Assembly: GCF_004310665.1 (NCBI RefSeq)
Contig: NZ_SIXF01000010.1
Coordinates: 1 to 64,000 of the forward strand
Length of the DNA: 64,000 nt
Origin: Pedobacter kyonggii
GTDB lineage: Bacteria; Bacteroidota; Bacteroidia; Sphingobacteriales; Sphingobacteriaceae
Direction: 5' to 3'
The notes under the pieces are model-generated. The model ran no database searches. It had not been told where the DNA came from and saw only the letters and a list, made by a program, of their open reading frames with translations. Positions 56,601 through 63,361 of the stretch are shown piece after piece; position 1 is the first letter of the stretch, and each line of letters begins with the position of its first letter. A program made the translations under genes and the position numbers.

Positions 56601-58082
56601 ACCAGCTGTTCCGCCTGTAGCTACATCCAGTTGTTTAGAATAAGCAAAACCTGGAGTAGCGTTGGCTAATGTTGCTCCATTAAAAATAATTTCTGGGTTA
56701 ACTGTAATTACAACAGGAACCCTCGCCGATTCTGCTGTACAGCCTAATCTTCTAGCAGAAACATAATAAGTTTTAGTTGCGGTTAATGCAGGCGTGGTAT
56801 AGGCACCATTGTAGGCAACCGTTTGCAATGCTGTACCACCTTCTACTGCATCGTACCAAATGAGCTCGTTGGTATTTGGAGTAGTAGCATTTAAAGCTAC
56901 AGTACTATTATAACAAGCGGCAATTGCATTGCTTGCTGGCGAAGTGAAAGTTGGCCTGCCTGCTGAGCGGGTTACGCCATAAACATTAATGGTTTGTGTC
57001 AGGTTTAGGGTAAGTAACGAACCGAGCGTAACCTTAACCCGATCGAAAGGTACACCTGGAGAAAATGGTATCGATGCGGCTTGTCCGCTATTTAACAAAC
57101 CGAGTAAATCTAAATTTAATAAGTCTGATACCGATGAGGTGTAAACTTGGGTATTGCCATTATAAGCCGTTACCGAAATATTTTGCAAAACACCAGCGGT
57201 TAATAATGCTGGACTAGAGCTTAATCTTAGGTTAAAATCATCACCGGCATTTGATGGTGTTGTAAAATAAAAATTTTGACTAATGGACGAAGTCACGCCG
57301 AGAACGCCTAAACTTAGTTGAGAATAATTGTTTGGATCTGCATCAATAGCCCTTTCACTATTGGTTACACCCGAACTGCCCAACTGCAAGGCATCAAGTG
57401 TAATACCTGTGCCTTCATATCCTGTAGTAAATGCTTGCGCACAAGGATCAGTCCCTGAAGTATAAAATGAATAATAAACCTTTGTACTATTAGAAACTGA
57501 AAGCAAAAGCGCATTGGTTACATCTTTTATAAACACCCTATCGTAAGCCTGTGTAGGGGTTATTGCAATGTAAAAGAAACCATTTGCATCTTTTACCAGT
57601 CGTAAATTATCTGCCGAAAACCCGTCTACACTATTCCCACCTGTTGGGGGTACTGCTGTAGCACCGTTTCTGGCACCTACCTGGAACGAATGGTTTCCAA
57701 GAATTACTGTCCCACCTACATTAGCCAACAAAGTACCTAAACTACCGCCTAGTAACCTGTTCAGGATATCACCGTCAAAATCTATTCTGATATAGGATGT
57801 TACTCCCGCAGCAACCGAAGCCGGATACTTTAATTCCAGCTCGCCACTATACGACCCTATACCAACAGCAATTCCGCCATACGAATTAACGGATGCAAAA
57901 GTATTGTTGTTTAACGTTGCATTTGTTGCACTGGTTACGTGATCCGACTTTGTAACGGTATTGGCAAATATTTTAGTTTGCGCATACGATTTAGCGGAGA
58001 AGAGCGTTAATAGAATGATGATTGCAATTAAGGTATTGCTAATTATCCCTATCCGGGACGAGTAAGTATGAGTTTTCATCAT
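44616..58082 (-). CDS. Giant repetitive type IX-secreted adhesin (SprB-like)
   Basis: The 4488-residue protein starts with a signal peptide (IAIIILLTLFSAKSYAQ) and ends with the gliding-motility-associated domain for type IX export (PNAFTPNNDGKNDTFLIYGN, WDGTFKGVNQPVGVYVY). The interior is beta-domains: ten putative-Ig (He_PIG-type, LPAGLTFNPTTREVTGTPTQ) modules in two blocks, many 'TYYVEA' Ig-like modules, five copies of a ~160-residue domain containing DADPNNYS-like and DRVKVTLGSLL-like words, an eleven-unit array and one fibronectin III-like module before the end. A surface filament or gliding/attachment adhesin is likely. Followed by PorP/SprF and OmpA genes. Confidence 0.92.
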   Translation of the reverse strand: MMKTHTYSSRIGIISNTLIAIIILLTLFSAKSYAQTKIFANTVTKSDHVTSATNATLNNNTFASVNSYGGIAVGIGSYSGELELKYPASVAAGVTSYIRIDFDGDILNRLLGGSLGTLLANVGGTVILGNHSFQVGARNGATAVPPTGGNSVDGFSADNLRLVKDANGFFYIAITPTQAYDRVFIKDVTNALLLSVSNSTKVYYSFYTSGTDPCAQAFTTGYEGTGITLDALQLGSSGVTNSERAIDADPNNYSQLSLGVLGVTSSISQNFYFTTPSNAGDDFNLRLSSSPALLTAGVLQNISVTAYNGNTQVYTSSVSDLLNLDLLGLLNSGQAASIPFSPGVPFDRVKVTLGSLLTLNLTQTINVYGVTRSAGRPTFTSPASNAIAACYNSTVALNATTPNTNELIWYDAVEGGTALQTVAYNGAYTTPALTATKTYYVSARRLGCTAESARVPVVITVNPEIIFNGATLANATPGFAYSKQLDVATGGTAGYTYALAAGSTLPAGLTLSSTGAITGTPTVANAYTFSVVATDTKGCEATATYNLTVTAALVLTPGALPDGLTGTVYPTQTIPAATGGTGPYTYTATGVPPGLTFDPTTREITGTPTQPGIYTIPVTVVDANGNTITSNYTVKITDPLLLPTATLADGTTGTVYPAQIIPSATGGTTPYTYSATGLPPGLTFDPSTRAITGTPTTPGTYTVPVTVTDADGKKATTNYSININDPLLLPAATLPDGTEGAVYATQTLPAATGGVGPYTYVATDLPAGLTFNPTTREVTGTPTQAGNYAISVTVTDSQGKTASNTYPIKVIGMLTLPTKTLPNGIVGTSYLPQTLPAVTGGTSPYTYVATNLPPGLSFNPTTREITGTPTQGGTYNVSVTATDANNNKATTTYAITVTVNAPVAASATVCTGSTATLTVSNLQAGVTYNWYASTGSTPLVTGNNGTFVTPAISSATVFYVEAVSGTAISSKTSVTVSVNPPATLATVTTNNQVINSGQTTTLTATADAGNTIAWFDAATAGTQVGTGTSFTTPALTATKIYYIETTSSNGCKSASRVPVTVTVINGGGATACNAANGQNTGINGICLLCGINGAGNSTDADANNFTRISLAVGVAATGYQQLIFPSTGVATDSIRLDLALPTGLADVGLLNNVTVTVLNGSTVVRTVQLNGGLLNLQLLSGNRFAATVLAGGIYDRVQVSFGALVTALTSLDIYGATVVYPNPTFITGAQSICSGSTATLSATANGGTTLAWFDAPTGGTQVGTGANFTTPALTATTTYYIQVSKGTCSNTTRVPVVITVNPAIVFAGTTLTNATISSPYSKQLPVATGGTPGYTYALAAGSTLPAGLTLSPSGLVSGTPTATGNPTFDVVATDTKGCSTTATFTLTVTPALALAPGALPNGVTGTAYTTNGIPAATGGTGPYTYSATALPPGLTFDPATREITGTPTQIGTFTIPVTVTDANGNTITSNYTLKVTDPLVLPAATLANGTTGTVYPTQTIPSATGGSTPYTYAATGLPPGLTFDPATREITGTPTQSGTFTVPVTVTDADGKTATNNYTIVVVDPLLLPAATLPDGTEGTVYATQTLPSATGGVGPYTYVASNLPAGLTFNPATREVSGTPTQAGNYSISVTATDSEGRTASNAYALKVIGVLSLPGATLPNGIVGTPYPTQTLPAVTGGTAPYTYLATNLPPGLSFNTATREITGTPTLGGTFTISLTATDANGNKATTAYSLTVTVDAPVVAAATVCSGSPATLSVSNLQAGVTYNWYASTGSTPLVTNNTGIFVTPAVTAPTVFYVEAVSGTAVSSRTAVNVSVNPPATVATVTTNSQVINAGQSTTLLATADAGNTIQWYDAATAGTQVGTGTSFTTPTLSATTTYYVETTNASGCKSASRVPVTVTVLNNGGGTACNAANSQNSGINGICLLCGITGAGNSTDADPSNFTRISLAVGVGGSGYQQLIFPTVGTATDSLRLDLALPTGLADGGLLNNVTVTVLNGTTVVKAVQLNGGLLNLRLLSGNRFTATILAGGAYDRVQVSFGALVTALTSLDVYGATVIYPNPTVTAGAQTICAGSTATLTATANGGTTLAWYDAATGGTELATGETFTTPALTATTTYYIQVSKGTCANVTRVPVTVTVTPALPTPVLATIANVCEGSSATLSVANPDAAVTYKWYDAATGGNLVFTGAVFPTPALTAATTYYVEASQGNCTSTTRAAAAVSVNPRPALPVVTASSSTVSAGQTAILTASSADATNTFNWYTSNTSTTPLYVGATYVTPPLLATTTYYVESVSTNGCTSASRVQVTITVDGNGSPNPVPCEAATTQVNGVNGVALLSGVFNPALAIDNDTQTASSLVMPVGALGASVYQRVGFGSLSKVGDTVRVLVSSPGKLLSLSLLGNAAITTYVGTNSNGDSKLLNDNLINIQLLSGNTQALITFVPTNVFDGVEVRLNSGLLGALTSINLNYAQRILVAPTVASANVTACVGQTAQLEVSNPSASLTYRWYDATGTYLTGKDGIIFTTPVLTGDTKFYVAAVSATGCVSYKTVVNVTTNPAPVTPDLLSASVNTCPNTSVTFQVKNPIAGTTYNWYDAATGGNLVFTGDNFTTPLITANTSYFVEAVNGCGSSSTRTEGQIILGTIDVPVITPPSITISEGSVAVLKATSSTAGATINWYTTANGVVPVFTGETYVTPQLSATTTYYVEATIPGGCTATSRATVTVTVIPNGNPVTTPCGAATTTVASGVTGVAVLAGVYNPTFAVDNDINTGSSLVIPVGLLGASVYHHVGFTGLSNVGDTLRVKITTPGVLLSVGVLNNLTVTTFQGTTSNNDAVSISNPLISLKLLTGNTSAILTFVPTSKFDGAELRLSSGLLGALTSVNLDYAQRVITTPTVTAATASACQGSSATLSVQNPQAGVVYKWYSGATYQAGKDGATFTTDPTLTAGTYTYSVTATANGCETVGTNVVVTILVPPVAPIPSTTNPATTCIGSPATLSVQAVAGVTYNWYDAATAGNMLVTSNSSFTTSASLAAGTYDYYVEAVSGTGCSNSTRTKVSITVNPSAVAADLTVTGTTSLCTSGTAVLTAASTTVTSPVFTWYTDAALAQVAFVGAVFNTPAITVTTKYYVTVSGTNKCANTTGNAQEVTVTVNPVATPADINLAGTSTICGGSSVTLNATSTTVTNPVFTWYSDAALTTVAFTGANFVTPVLTATTTYYVTVKGDNKCENTAATAKSITITVNPAATDSDMAINGIASICKGSTAALSASTTTVINPVFTWYSDATLTTVAHVGASFTTPALNATTTYYVTVKGDNKCENLAANTKVVTVTVKEFATSADIAVSNAQICSGSTVMLMASSTTVTQPVFTWYSDVSLTSVVFTGPTFTVTGLTATTTYYVSVKGANKCENSAADAKAVTITVNPLATTTDIILSGSTVACAGSSAVLTATSPTITNPVFTWYSDAALTNVSFIGATYTTPALTSTTTYYVTVKGDNKCENAPGTARVITITVSPVSTAADITATDATICSGSGTTLVASTTTVTNPTFTWYNDAALTSVAYVGTSFVTPVLTATTKYYVTVKGDNKCENSGITAKVVTVNVNQGATAADITLSTPTLVCGSGTAVINASSTTVTSPIFTWYNDASLTSVAFTGPIFTTPVLTTTTTYYVTVKGANKCENTAADAAAVTINVNPIAVASDIVVNGSTNICGGSAAVLTASSTTVTNPVFTWYTNATLTDVAFVGAVFTTPTLTANTTYYVTVKGNNKCESSAATAKSVNIVVNSVASATDVTATDATVCAGSSASLVASTTTVTNPIFTWYSDAALTTPVFTGATFNTPALTATTRYYLTVKGDNRCESSAANAKEVTVNVNDGATAADITLSTPANICGSGTAVINASSATVTNPVFTWYNDASLTSVAFTGPIFTTPVLTATTTYYVTVKGANKCENTAANVKTVTVTVNPGAVATDITVNGSTSVCASTAATLAATSTTVTNPIFTWYSDAALNTVVFTGPVFTTPVLTASATYYVTVKGDNKCENTTATARAVAITVNALPSNPVVSAPNGGICAGDGATLTVTNAEAGVTYEWYSAAVGGNLLFTGTTFNVTALAATTDYYILAIATGGCNNNGGRVKVTVTVNAKPTVPTVASTSVNVCTGSPAVLTVTSPQTGVTYNWYTAAVGGTLAGTGVNFTTPAVNANITYYVEGANGTCISSSRTPVNVIALPVPVAPASVTAANGTLCAGSSTILTVNNPVTGLVYRWYAASSGGTVLAEGITFTTPNLTATTIYYVEAIAVGGCASPTRTGVTVNVLPVLEKPVVVVQSTTPNSVTFAWAAVAGATAYEVSQDNGLTWVNPTSGSTGTTYLVAGLKPDQSVTIIVRARGQIECQTSANSTPVTGKAANPFGDQVYIPNAFTPNNDGKNDTFLIYGNTISSAKMSIFTQWGQLIFQSDNVANGWDGTFKGVNQPVGVYVYMVDITFTNGTTSLRKGTVTLIR
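45950..48920 (-). repeat. Eleven tandem ~270-bp repeats in the adhesin
   Basis: Eleven units of about 90 codons, each with a cysteine near the start, VFTWYxDAxL in the middle, and TTxYYVTVKGDNKCENTAA at the end. The DNA word GTTACATAATAAGT (minus strand) recurs at steps of 267-270 bp. Units 6-7-8 and 9-10-11 resemble each other by position (ATDAT, LSTP, VNGST) and are offset by about 806 bp, giving a higher-order triplet. Unit six starts near 47490, unit nine near 46690. Confidence 0.85.
51660..56700 (-). repeat. In-frame 2.5-kb tandem duplication in the adhesin
   Basis: Two blocks of about 2520 bp (840 codons), roughly 56700-54180 and 54180-51660, contain the same modules in the same order: He_PIG x5, two Ig-like modules, the ~160-residue domain (CNAANxQNxGINGICLLCG), and another Ig-like module. 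Landmarks sit at a constant offset, for example the CNAAN word at 54870 and 52350. Similarity is very high throughout. Confidence 0.85.
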
Positions 58083-58322
58083 GTCAGGCGTTATTTTAGG
58101 AGACTTACTAGGTTACTAATGCTTGTTTGGTAAATGTTTTTTAGGGCATTATATAATTATGACAAATCTAAATCTAGAATGTCATCCTATCCTATCCATT
58201 GCTATTCATTTTTATGCAACCCATTTCATTCATTTTATTCATACAGGGCATTCTTGGTGAATAGATTTCCTCAATTGTGAAATTATGATGACATTAGCGC
58301 TAGTCATCCCATCTGTTAATTA
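58083..58322. other. Divergent intergenic region
   Basis: This 240-bp spacer separates the adhesin from the NTPase gene and must hold both promoters. I see CATTC/ATTCATTTT-like words repeated (58198-58240) but no clear operator. Confidence 0.4.
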
Positions 58323-60914
58323 ATGAATGCTAACGATCTCCTTATCGAACTCAGGAAGTTTGTCCTTATAAAATCTGGTTTGAGAAATATCGACCCAGCT
58401 CATTGTAAGATTATTTCCGAGTATGTATTTCAAGAAACCAAAAACTACGTAAGTGAAACAACCATAAAACGATTCTTTGGCTTTGCGAACACCTTACATA
58501 AATTCTCCTTGTTTACTTTAAATAGCTTATCACAATATATAGGCTATAACGATTGGGACTCATTTTGTAAAGACAAGGAAAACCAAACTAGCTCTGTTCA
58601 AAGTATCTGGCAAGATTTAAAGCTAAAAGCACATGCCATTACAGAGATATCGTTAATTGCAAATAAAAATAATTCAGGCATTCCATTTAATGCTACCGCC
58701 AACAGAAGTTTTTTTTATCCCGATTTTGATTATTTCTTAAAAAACAACTACCAGTTTACCACCATAAGTGCTCAACCCGGTCAGGGAAAATCGATAATGC
58801 TCGCACACATGGTAGAGTATTTTTTCTTATCAGAAAATGCCCTCTACAAGAACGATATCGTTTTATTGGTTAACTCTAGCAGCATTAATACCATCATCCA
58901 AAACGGAGACACTTTAAAAGACTGGTTTTTAAAAGAATTTAAATTCGGGAGTCTTACCGAGTTAATCAGTTTTTTCAAAAAAAATCCCGAAAAGAGAGAA
59001 GGCCGTTTTATTATTATTGTTGACGGTATTGATGAACATTTAGCAAGAAGTAATTATTTTAAAACGTTTATCGACTTTTTATATAGCATTGAAGAAAACA
59101 ACTTTGTTAAACTCGCATTTGGCCTGCGAACGAATAGTTGGATTAATCTTCAGCCTGCTATTTACGGTTCTGCATCTTTAACTAAAGCCTGGTATACGGG
59201 CTTATTTTATGATGAGGAAACCCTAAGTAATGTACCATCGCTAAATGTTGATGAGGTACTCTACACCTTAAGCAATATAGAAAACAAAATTATCAACCGG
59301 GCAGATGTAAGCCTGCCCCTATTAACTCAGTTTAAAACACCATTCTGGTTACAGGTTTATTTCAAGCTCAAAGATGAGAACCACCACCTTGAGCTGAATA
59401 ATCCTTTATTACGTTATGAATTAATCAGCTATTTCTTAGAGAAACGCGTATTTCTGGCAAAAAAAAGCACCGAAAAAGTATTTCTCCTTAAAAAAATAAG
59501 TGATAGCATTTCAGAAGGAAATAAAAAATTAAGGGTTTCTAAAGAAAAAATCCTAAGTTATATCAACTGTTATCCCGATGCATACGAAGAACTTTTACAT
59601 GCAGGGATTATCATCGAAGAAAAAAGATTAAGTACAGCCATCCCTACAGAAATTGTCCGCTTTTTAAACGACGATATTTATACCTATTTCCTATTTATAC
59701 AGATCACTGATAAGTTTGAATACAGGCCTTGTAAATCATTTTTCGAGCATATATTAATCAGTTTCCCTGGCCAAACCTCACTGAGAGACTATATACTTAA
59801 TTGGGCAATTAGGTTCTGCATCACCAGAAATGAGATTGCAGCATTAAAAAACATTTTCAGGCTGCCATTTACCAACAGTGAAAAAAACAGTGCTTTCGAT
59901 TTTATCTGTTATGTATCTAAATACGAACTTGGCAAACCCAATTCTAATTTCAATAAGTTAAGCATTGGTGTCGATTTTATCGATATTATGGCCACAGGGC
60001 GAACCATGAGCAACCTGTATAAGGAAACCATCAAAACCATTTCAGAGAACGTACTCAACGAAGACATTCAGATTATGCTGCATGTAATAGAATGCAACGT
60101 TAATCTTATTGATGTGGATAAAGTAGCTTTAGCCAATACCATGCAGCTGTTAAAGCGGAACTACAAAAGATTAAACGAACTGTTCCCAATTAATCCATAT
60201 GATTTAATTCTTTATTTCTACAATAACCTGGTTAATAAACCTAACGAGAGTAAAACCCTAGAAGATAAAATAATAAAACTTTGCCAGGAGATAGATCAGA
60301 GCAAACCGCAGAAAAACGAAGAAATTACTTCTGCCGAAATACTCTCTTACCGCTTGGTATTGATTACCTTATTTTCTCAAAAAAGCTATGCAGAATGCCA
60401 CCGCTTTATCATGGCTATTTTGAGTAAGTACCCCAATATTTTTTATGTAAGATATTCCGTTTTCTCTTCTTTTTTATTGCTCCATTTAGGTCAAACCTAT
60501 ATCAAGCTCAACTATTTTAAAAAAGCGCAGCGCATTATACAATTTGTTGATAAAATCATCAGCAGCGATTACACCTATTATACCAATTTTATATTGGCCA
60601 GCTTTAGTGTGTTTAAAGCCAATTTTTACAATGCTACACACAATTACGAACAAGCACTTATAGAAACTAATATCGGCTTGGGTATTACGAAAAAGAATGA
60701 TTTTAAGGTATTTGAGATTGCCCTGTTATTAAGTAAGATAGATACCCTAAAACATACCGAAGAATCAGAAGAAGTATCGAACGTAATTAAAGAACTGCTA
60801 AACTTTTTAACGGTACATAAACTCTCTATGCCCGATTATTCTAACCTAAGCAGTCACGAGTTCGAGCATACCTTTAAGATTTTAAAATCTTACCGCCGGC
60901 ACCAAAGCCTATAA
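58323..60914 (+). CDS. NACHT/STAND-like NTPase with N-terminal helix-turn-helix-like module
   Basis: An 863-residue cytoplasmic protein. Residues 15-82 form a module I know from many Bacteroidota proteins (SETTIKRFFGFANTLHKFSL, FTLNSLSQYIGYNDWDSF), probably DNA-binding. A P-loop ATPase follows: Walker A SAQPGQGKSIML (149-160) and Walker B RFIIIVDGIDEH (228-239), where the DGIDE form is that of NACHT proteins. A conserved arginine in FGLRTNSW may be the sensor. The remaining 550 residues are helical, with TPR-like stretches. It is divergent from the adhesin gene (240 bp apart). It may sense a signal and regulate neighbours, or act as a defence NTPase; I cannot decide. Confidence 0.78.
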   Translation: MNANDLLIELRKFVLIKSGLRNIDPAHCKIISEYVFQETKNYVSETTIKRFFGFANTLHKFSLFTLNSLSQYIGYNDWDSFCKDKENQTSSVQSIWQDLKLKAHAITEISLIANKNNSGIPFNATANRSFFYPDFDYFLKNNYQFTTISAQPGQGKSIMLAHMVEYFFLSENALYKNDIVLLVNSSSINTIIQNGDTLKDWFLKEFKFGSLTELISFFKKNPEKREGRFIIIVDGIDEHLARSNYFKTFIDFLYSIEENNFVKLAFGLRTNSWINLQPAIYGSASLTKAWYTGLFYDEETLSNVPSLNVDEVLYTLSNIENKIINRADVSLPLLTQFKTPFWLQVYFKLKDENHHLELNNPLLRYELISYFLEKRVFLAKKSTEKVFLLKKISDSISEGNKKLRVSKEKILSYINCYPDAYEELLHAGIIIEEKRLSTAIPTEIVRFLNDDIYTYFLFIQITDKFEYRPCKSFFEHILISFPGQTSLRDYILNWAIRFCITRNEIAALKNIFRLPFTNSEKNSAFDFICYVSKYELGKPNSNFNKLSIGVDFIDIMATGRTMSNLYKETIKTISENVLNEDIQIMLHVIECNVNLIDVDKVALANTMQLLKRNYKRLNELFPINPYDLILYFYNNLVNKPNESKTLEDKIIKLCQEIDQSKPQKNEEITSAEILSYRLVLITLFSQKSYAECHRFIMAILSKYPNIFYVRYSVFSSFLLLHLGQTYIKLNYFKKAQRIIQFVDKIISSDYTYYTNFILASFSVFKANFYNATHNYEQALIETNIGLGITKKNDFKVFEIALLLSKIDTLKHTEESEEVSNVIKELLNFLTVHKLSMPDYSNLSSHEFEHTFKILKSYRRHQSL

Positions 60915-61318
60915 AAAGCCCTACAATCGTTGCAATGTTTTTTCCAAACGCAGGTTATTCATTTCCTAAGTCTAAAATGCTTTTTTTTATGGAGCGCAAG
61001 GCCTGTATAAAACACTAAGTTTCTTCCCGTTTTACACTTTTACGCTTCGCTGCCTCGTTGCTGCAGGGTAACGCTGCAACAGGGGCTAGGTGGCCAAAAG
61101 AGTATTTCATTTTCGGGTTCGCAGAGTGCACAAGCCTTTGTTCCTAAACCCGATTGGAACGGATGCCGATTTTCCTTCAAAATTGGCAGGAGGGAAAGCG
61201 GGACTGAAACTGCCAAGAACTGCTGCACTTTCATTTTCTAACCACAAAGAAATTATGCTTAAAATGTCTTATATTTCGGTTGGTGAGACACCAACCGATA
61301 GCGTATTATATTTATATC
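60915..61318. repeat. Gene-free region with AAACCCGAT...AGCGGGACT repeat
   Basis: No gene is convincing in these 404 bp. The module at about 61148-61210 begins AAACCCGATTGGAACGGATGCC and ends AAAGCGGGACT. The borders equal those at 32577-32690 with a different interior, showing a mosaic repeat. A hairpin GTTGCTGCAGGGTAACGCTGCAAC lies at about 61058-61081. Frames that seem open here cover these palindromes and are not genes. Confidence 0.6.
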
Positions 61319-62158
61319 TTATTTAATCAGGTTATAAAGTTCATCCAGCTTAGGAGAAAGTACAATCTCTATCCTTCTGTTTTTGCTTCTTCCATCTGCA
61401 TTTGCGTTGCTACCCAACGGTTGGAATTCGCCCTTACCTGTAGCCGTCATCCTTACACTTTCTACCTTCTCATTTTCTGTTAAATAACGTACTACAGAGG
61501 TAGCCCTCAATACACTTAAATCCCAGTTGTCTTTAATCTGTCCAAGGTTATTTATTTTCTGGTTATCGGTATGGCCTTCTACAGCAATATTTATTTCTGG
61601 TTGTTGTTTTAATACTTTTGCCAGCTGTGTTAAGGCCTGTTTACCTTTTTCATCAATAATAATACTTCCGGAAGGGAACAATAGTTTATCCGTTAGCGAA
61701 ACATAAACTTTACCATTTTTAATCTCTACGGTTAAACCACTTTTGGTAAAACCCAATAAAGCCTGCTGAAGTTTTTCTTTTAATGCATTGGTTGCCTCAT
61801 CACGTTTACGCAAAACTTCTTCTACTTCTTTTAAACGTTTTTCGCGGGCAGCTAAGTCTCCAGATAGTTTGGTAATTTCTGATGACGAATTATTTTTAAG
61901 CTTTTTATAGCTTGCATCCATTTCATTGTAATTGTTCTGCAGATCGCGAAGTTCTTCGGCCATTAAGGTTGTATCTTTTTTAAGCTTATTTACTTCTTTT
62001 TCTAAGTTTTCGATCTTAATTAAGCCCTCATTAAAAGCAGTATACAGTGAATCTTTAGTACCCAATAAGGCTTTGTACTTTTTAGGCGATAAAACAACAC
62101 ATGAGCTTAGGGAAGAAATAAACAGGAGAACGGCAAATGCAAGAAAGGTATTTTTCAT
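61319..62158 (-). CDS. OmpA-family lipoprotein with coiled coil
   Basis: A 279-residue protein with a lipoprotein signal (FAVLLFISSLSSC), a long coiled coil (about 25-135, heptad-rich with many Lys/Glu/Leu) and a C-terminal OmpA/MotB domain (about 150-275; IAVEGHTDNQKINNLGQIKDNWDLSVLRA, KNRRIEIVLSP). Such proteins bind peptidoglycan through the OmpA domain. The coiled coil may span the periplasm or pair with others. It is a single leftward gene, with the GTATC/GATAC repeat in front. Confidence 0.93.
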   Translation of the reverse strand: MKNTFLAFAVLLFISSLSSCVVLSPKKYKALLGTKDSLYTAFNEGLIKIENLEKEVNKLKKDTTLMAEELRDLQNNYNEMDASYKKLKNNSSSEITKLSGDLAAREKRLKEVEEVLRKRDEATNALKEKLQQALLGFTKSGLTVEIKNGKVYVSLTDKLLFPSGSIIIDEKGKQALTQLAKVLKQQPEINIAVEGHTDNQKINNLGQIKDNWDLSVLRATSVVRYLTENEKVESVRMTATGKGEFQPLGSNANADGRSKNRRIEIVLSPKLDELYNLIK

Positions 62159-62227
62159 ATTTTTATTATCAAGATTTGAGTATCAGGTATCTAGACCTTT
62201 TATAGTTTGAACATTGATTATTGCTGG

Positions 62228-62887
62228 TTATTGATCAATGGCGTTCCGTAAAAATGCAACTAATGGTTGTACTGTTATAAAAGAACTTATTAACTTATTA
62301 ACGAGGTTTGGTTTTAAAAATTCTTCGTCATTGATTTTTGTGGTGGCCTCGAAGCTTTTCAACTTTAAAAATTCGATGTTCGGATCTGCTGGATCATAAC
62401 CTTTGGGTGCATTTTTAAGTGCATTATCAACGCCTAGTTTAAAGTTTTTCTTAAAGACTGCGTTGTTAATAATTTCCTTAAAATCGCCAATATTATAATC
62501 AATCTCTTGTCTGATCAATTTTAAATGAGGCGCATCTGGCATCCAGTATCCACCGGCAATAAAGCTTTTCCCTGGCTGGATATGCAGATAATAACCGGGC
62601 TCATTCCCCCCTTTTTTGGTAGAGAACCATATGCCGAAGTTATTTTTATAAGGATCTTTATTTTTGCTGAAGCGCACATCACGATAAATGCGTAAAAGGC
62701 ACTTCTTTGGATCCATCTCTGCCGGAAGCATTGGATCTACTTTGGCCAACTCTGGGATAATGTTTGCTACAAGTTCGAGTACATCAGCCTTTGCATTTTC
62801 ATAAACTTCTTTGTTGGCGGCAAACCATTCGCGGTTATTATTCTCCGCTACGTCTTTTATAAAACTAAGGGTTTCTTTTTTTAACAT
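62228..62887 (-). CDS. DUF2461 family protein
   Basis: This 219-residue protein belongs to the DUF2461 (TIGR02453-type) family: NNREWFAANKEVYENAKAD, LLRIYRDVRFSKNKDPYKNNFGIWF and GYYLHIQPGKSFIAGGYWMP are the family's phrases. No signal or membrane segment. Biochemical role unknown. It lies 75 bp from the DUF983 gene on the same strand. Confidence 0.93.
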   Translation of the reverse strand: MLKKETLSFIKDVAENNNREWFAANKEVYENAKADVLELVANIIPELAKVDPMLPAEMDPKKCLLRIYRDVRFSKNKDPYKNNFGIWFSTKKGGNEPGYYLHIQPGKSFIAGGYWMPDAPHLKLIRQEIDYNIGDFKEIINNAVFKKNFKLGVDNALKNAPKGYDPADPNIEFLKLKSFEATTKINDEEFLKPNLVNKLISSFITVQPLVAFLRNAIDQ

Positions 62888-62962
62888 ACGGCACTGGGTT
62901 AATTGGTTAATCGCTTAATTTAACAATTAATCAATTTATACGATTTAAACGATTAACCAATA

Positions 62963-63358
62963 CTACTTATCGTAATAAGGTTTATACTTAATGTTCGGCG
63001 ATAAAATATGGAGCAGTATAATTCTCGAATAGCGATAATTAAACGGATACAGGATAAAACAGCCTGCAAAAATAACAATCAGATAATGCCAGAAGGTCTC
63101 ATCGGTTAGCGGACCGAAAATTAAATAGGTGATAAAACTGGCAAAAAGCATTTCGATTACATTCATCGCATAACTTACATACATAGCAGCATAGAAATAA
63201 CCAGGTTCAATCTCTATCCGCTGGGCACAATAACTGCAAATTTCTTTGGTGTGCTGAATATTCCAGCCATACATACTGCCTGTAAATATATCACCTCTAC
63301 GGCAGTGTGGGCATTTGCAATGAACAATTGCCGAAAGTTTTGAGGTTTTACCCGACAT
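62963..63358 (-). CDS. DUF983 family membrane protein
   Basis: A 131-residue protein with an N-terminal zinc ribbon (CKCPHCRRGDIF...CSYCAQRIEI) and two transmembrane helices (about 62-82, 90-110). DUF983 members are found throughout Bacteroidota, with no proven function. It starts 3 bp after the stop of the gene at 63362, so the two are translationally coupled. Confidence 0.92.
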   Translation of the reverse strand: MSGKTSKLSAIVHCKCPHCRRGDIFTGSMYGWNIQHTKEICSYCAQRIEIEPGYFYAAMYVSYAMNVIEMLFASFITYLIFGPLTDETFWHYLIVIFAGCFILYPFNYRYSRIILLHILSPNIKYKPYYDK

Positions 63359-63361
63359 GTG

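Noticed and set aside
61040-61483. Small frames on both strands between the NTPase and OmpA-like genes
   Set aside because: They span the mosaic repeat and hairpins, or read the OmpA-like gene in the wrong frame.
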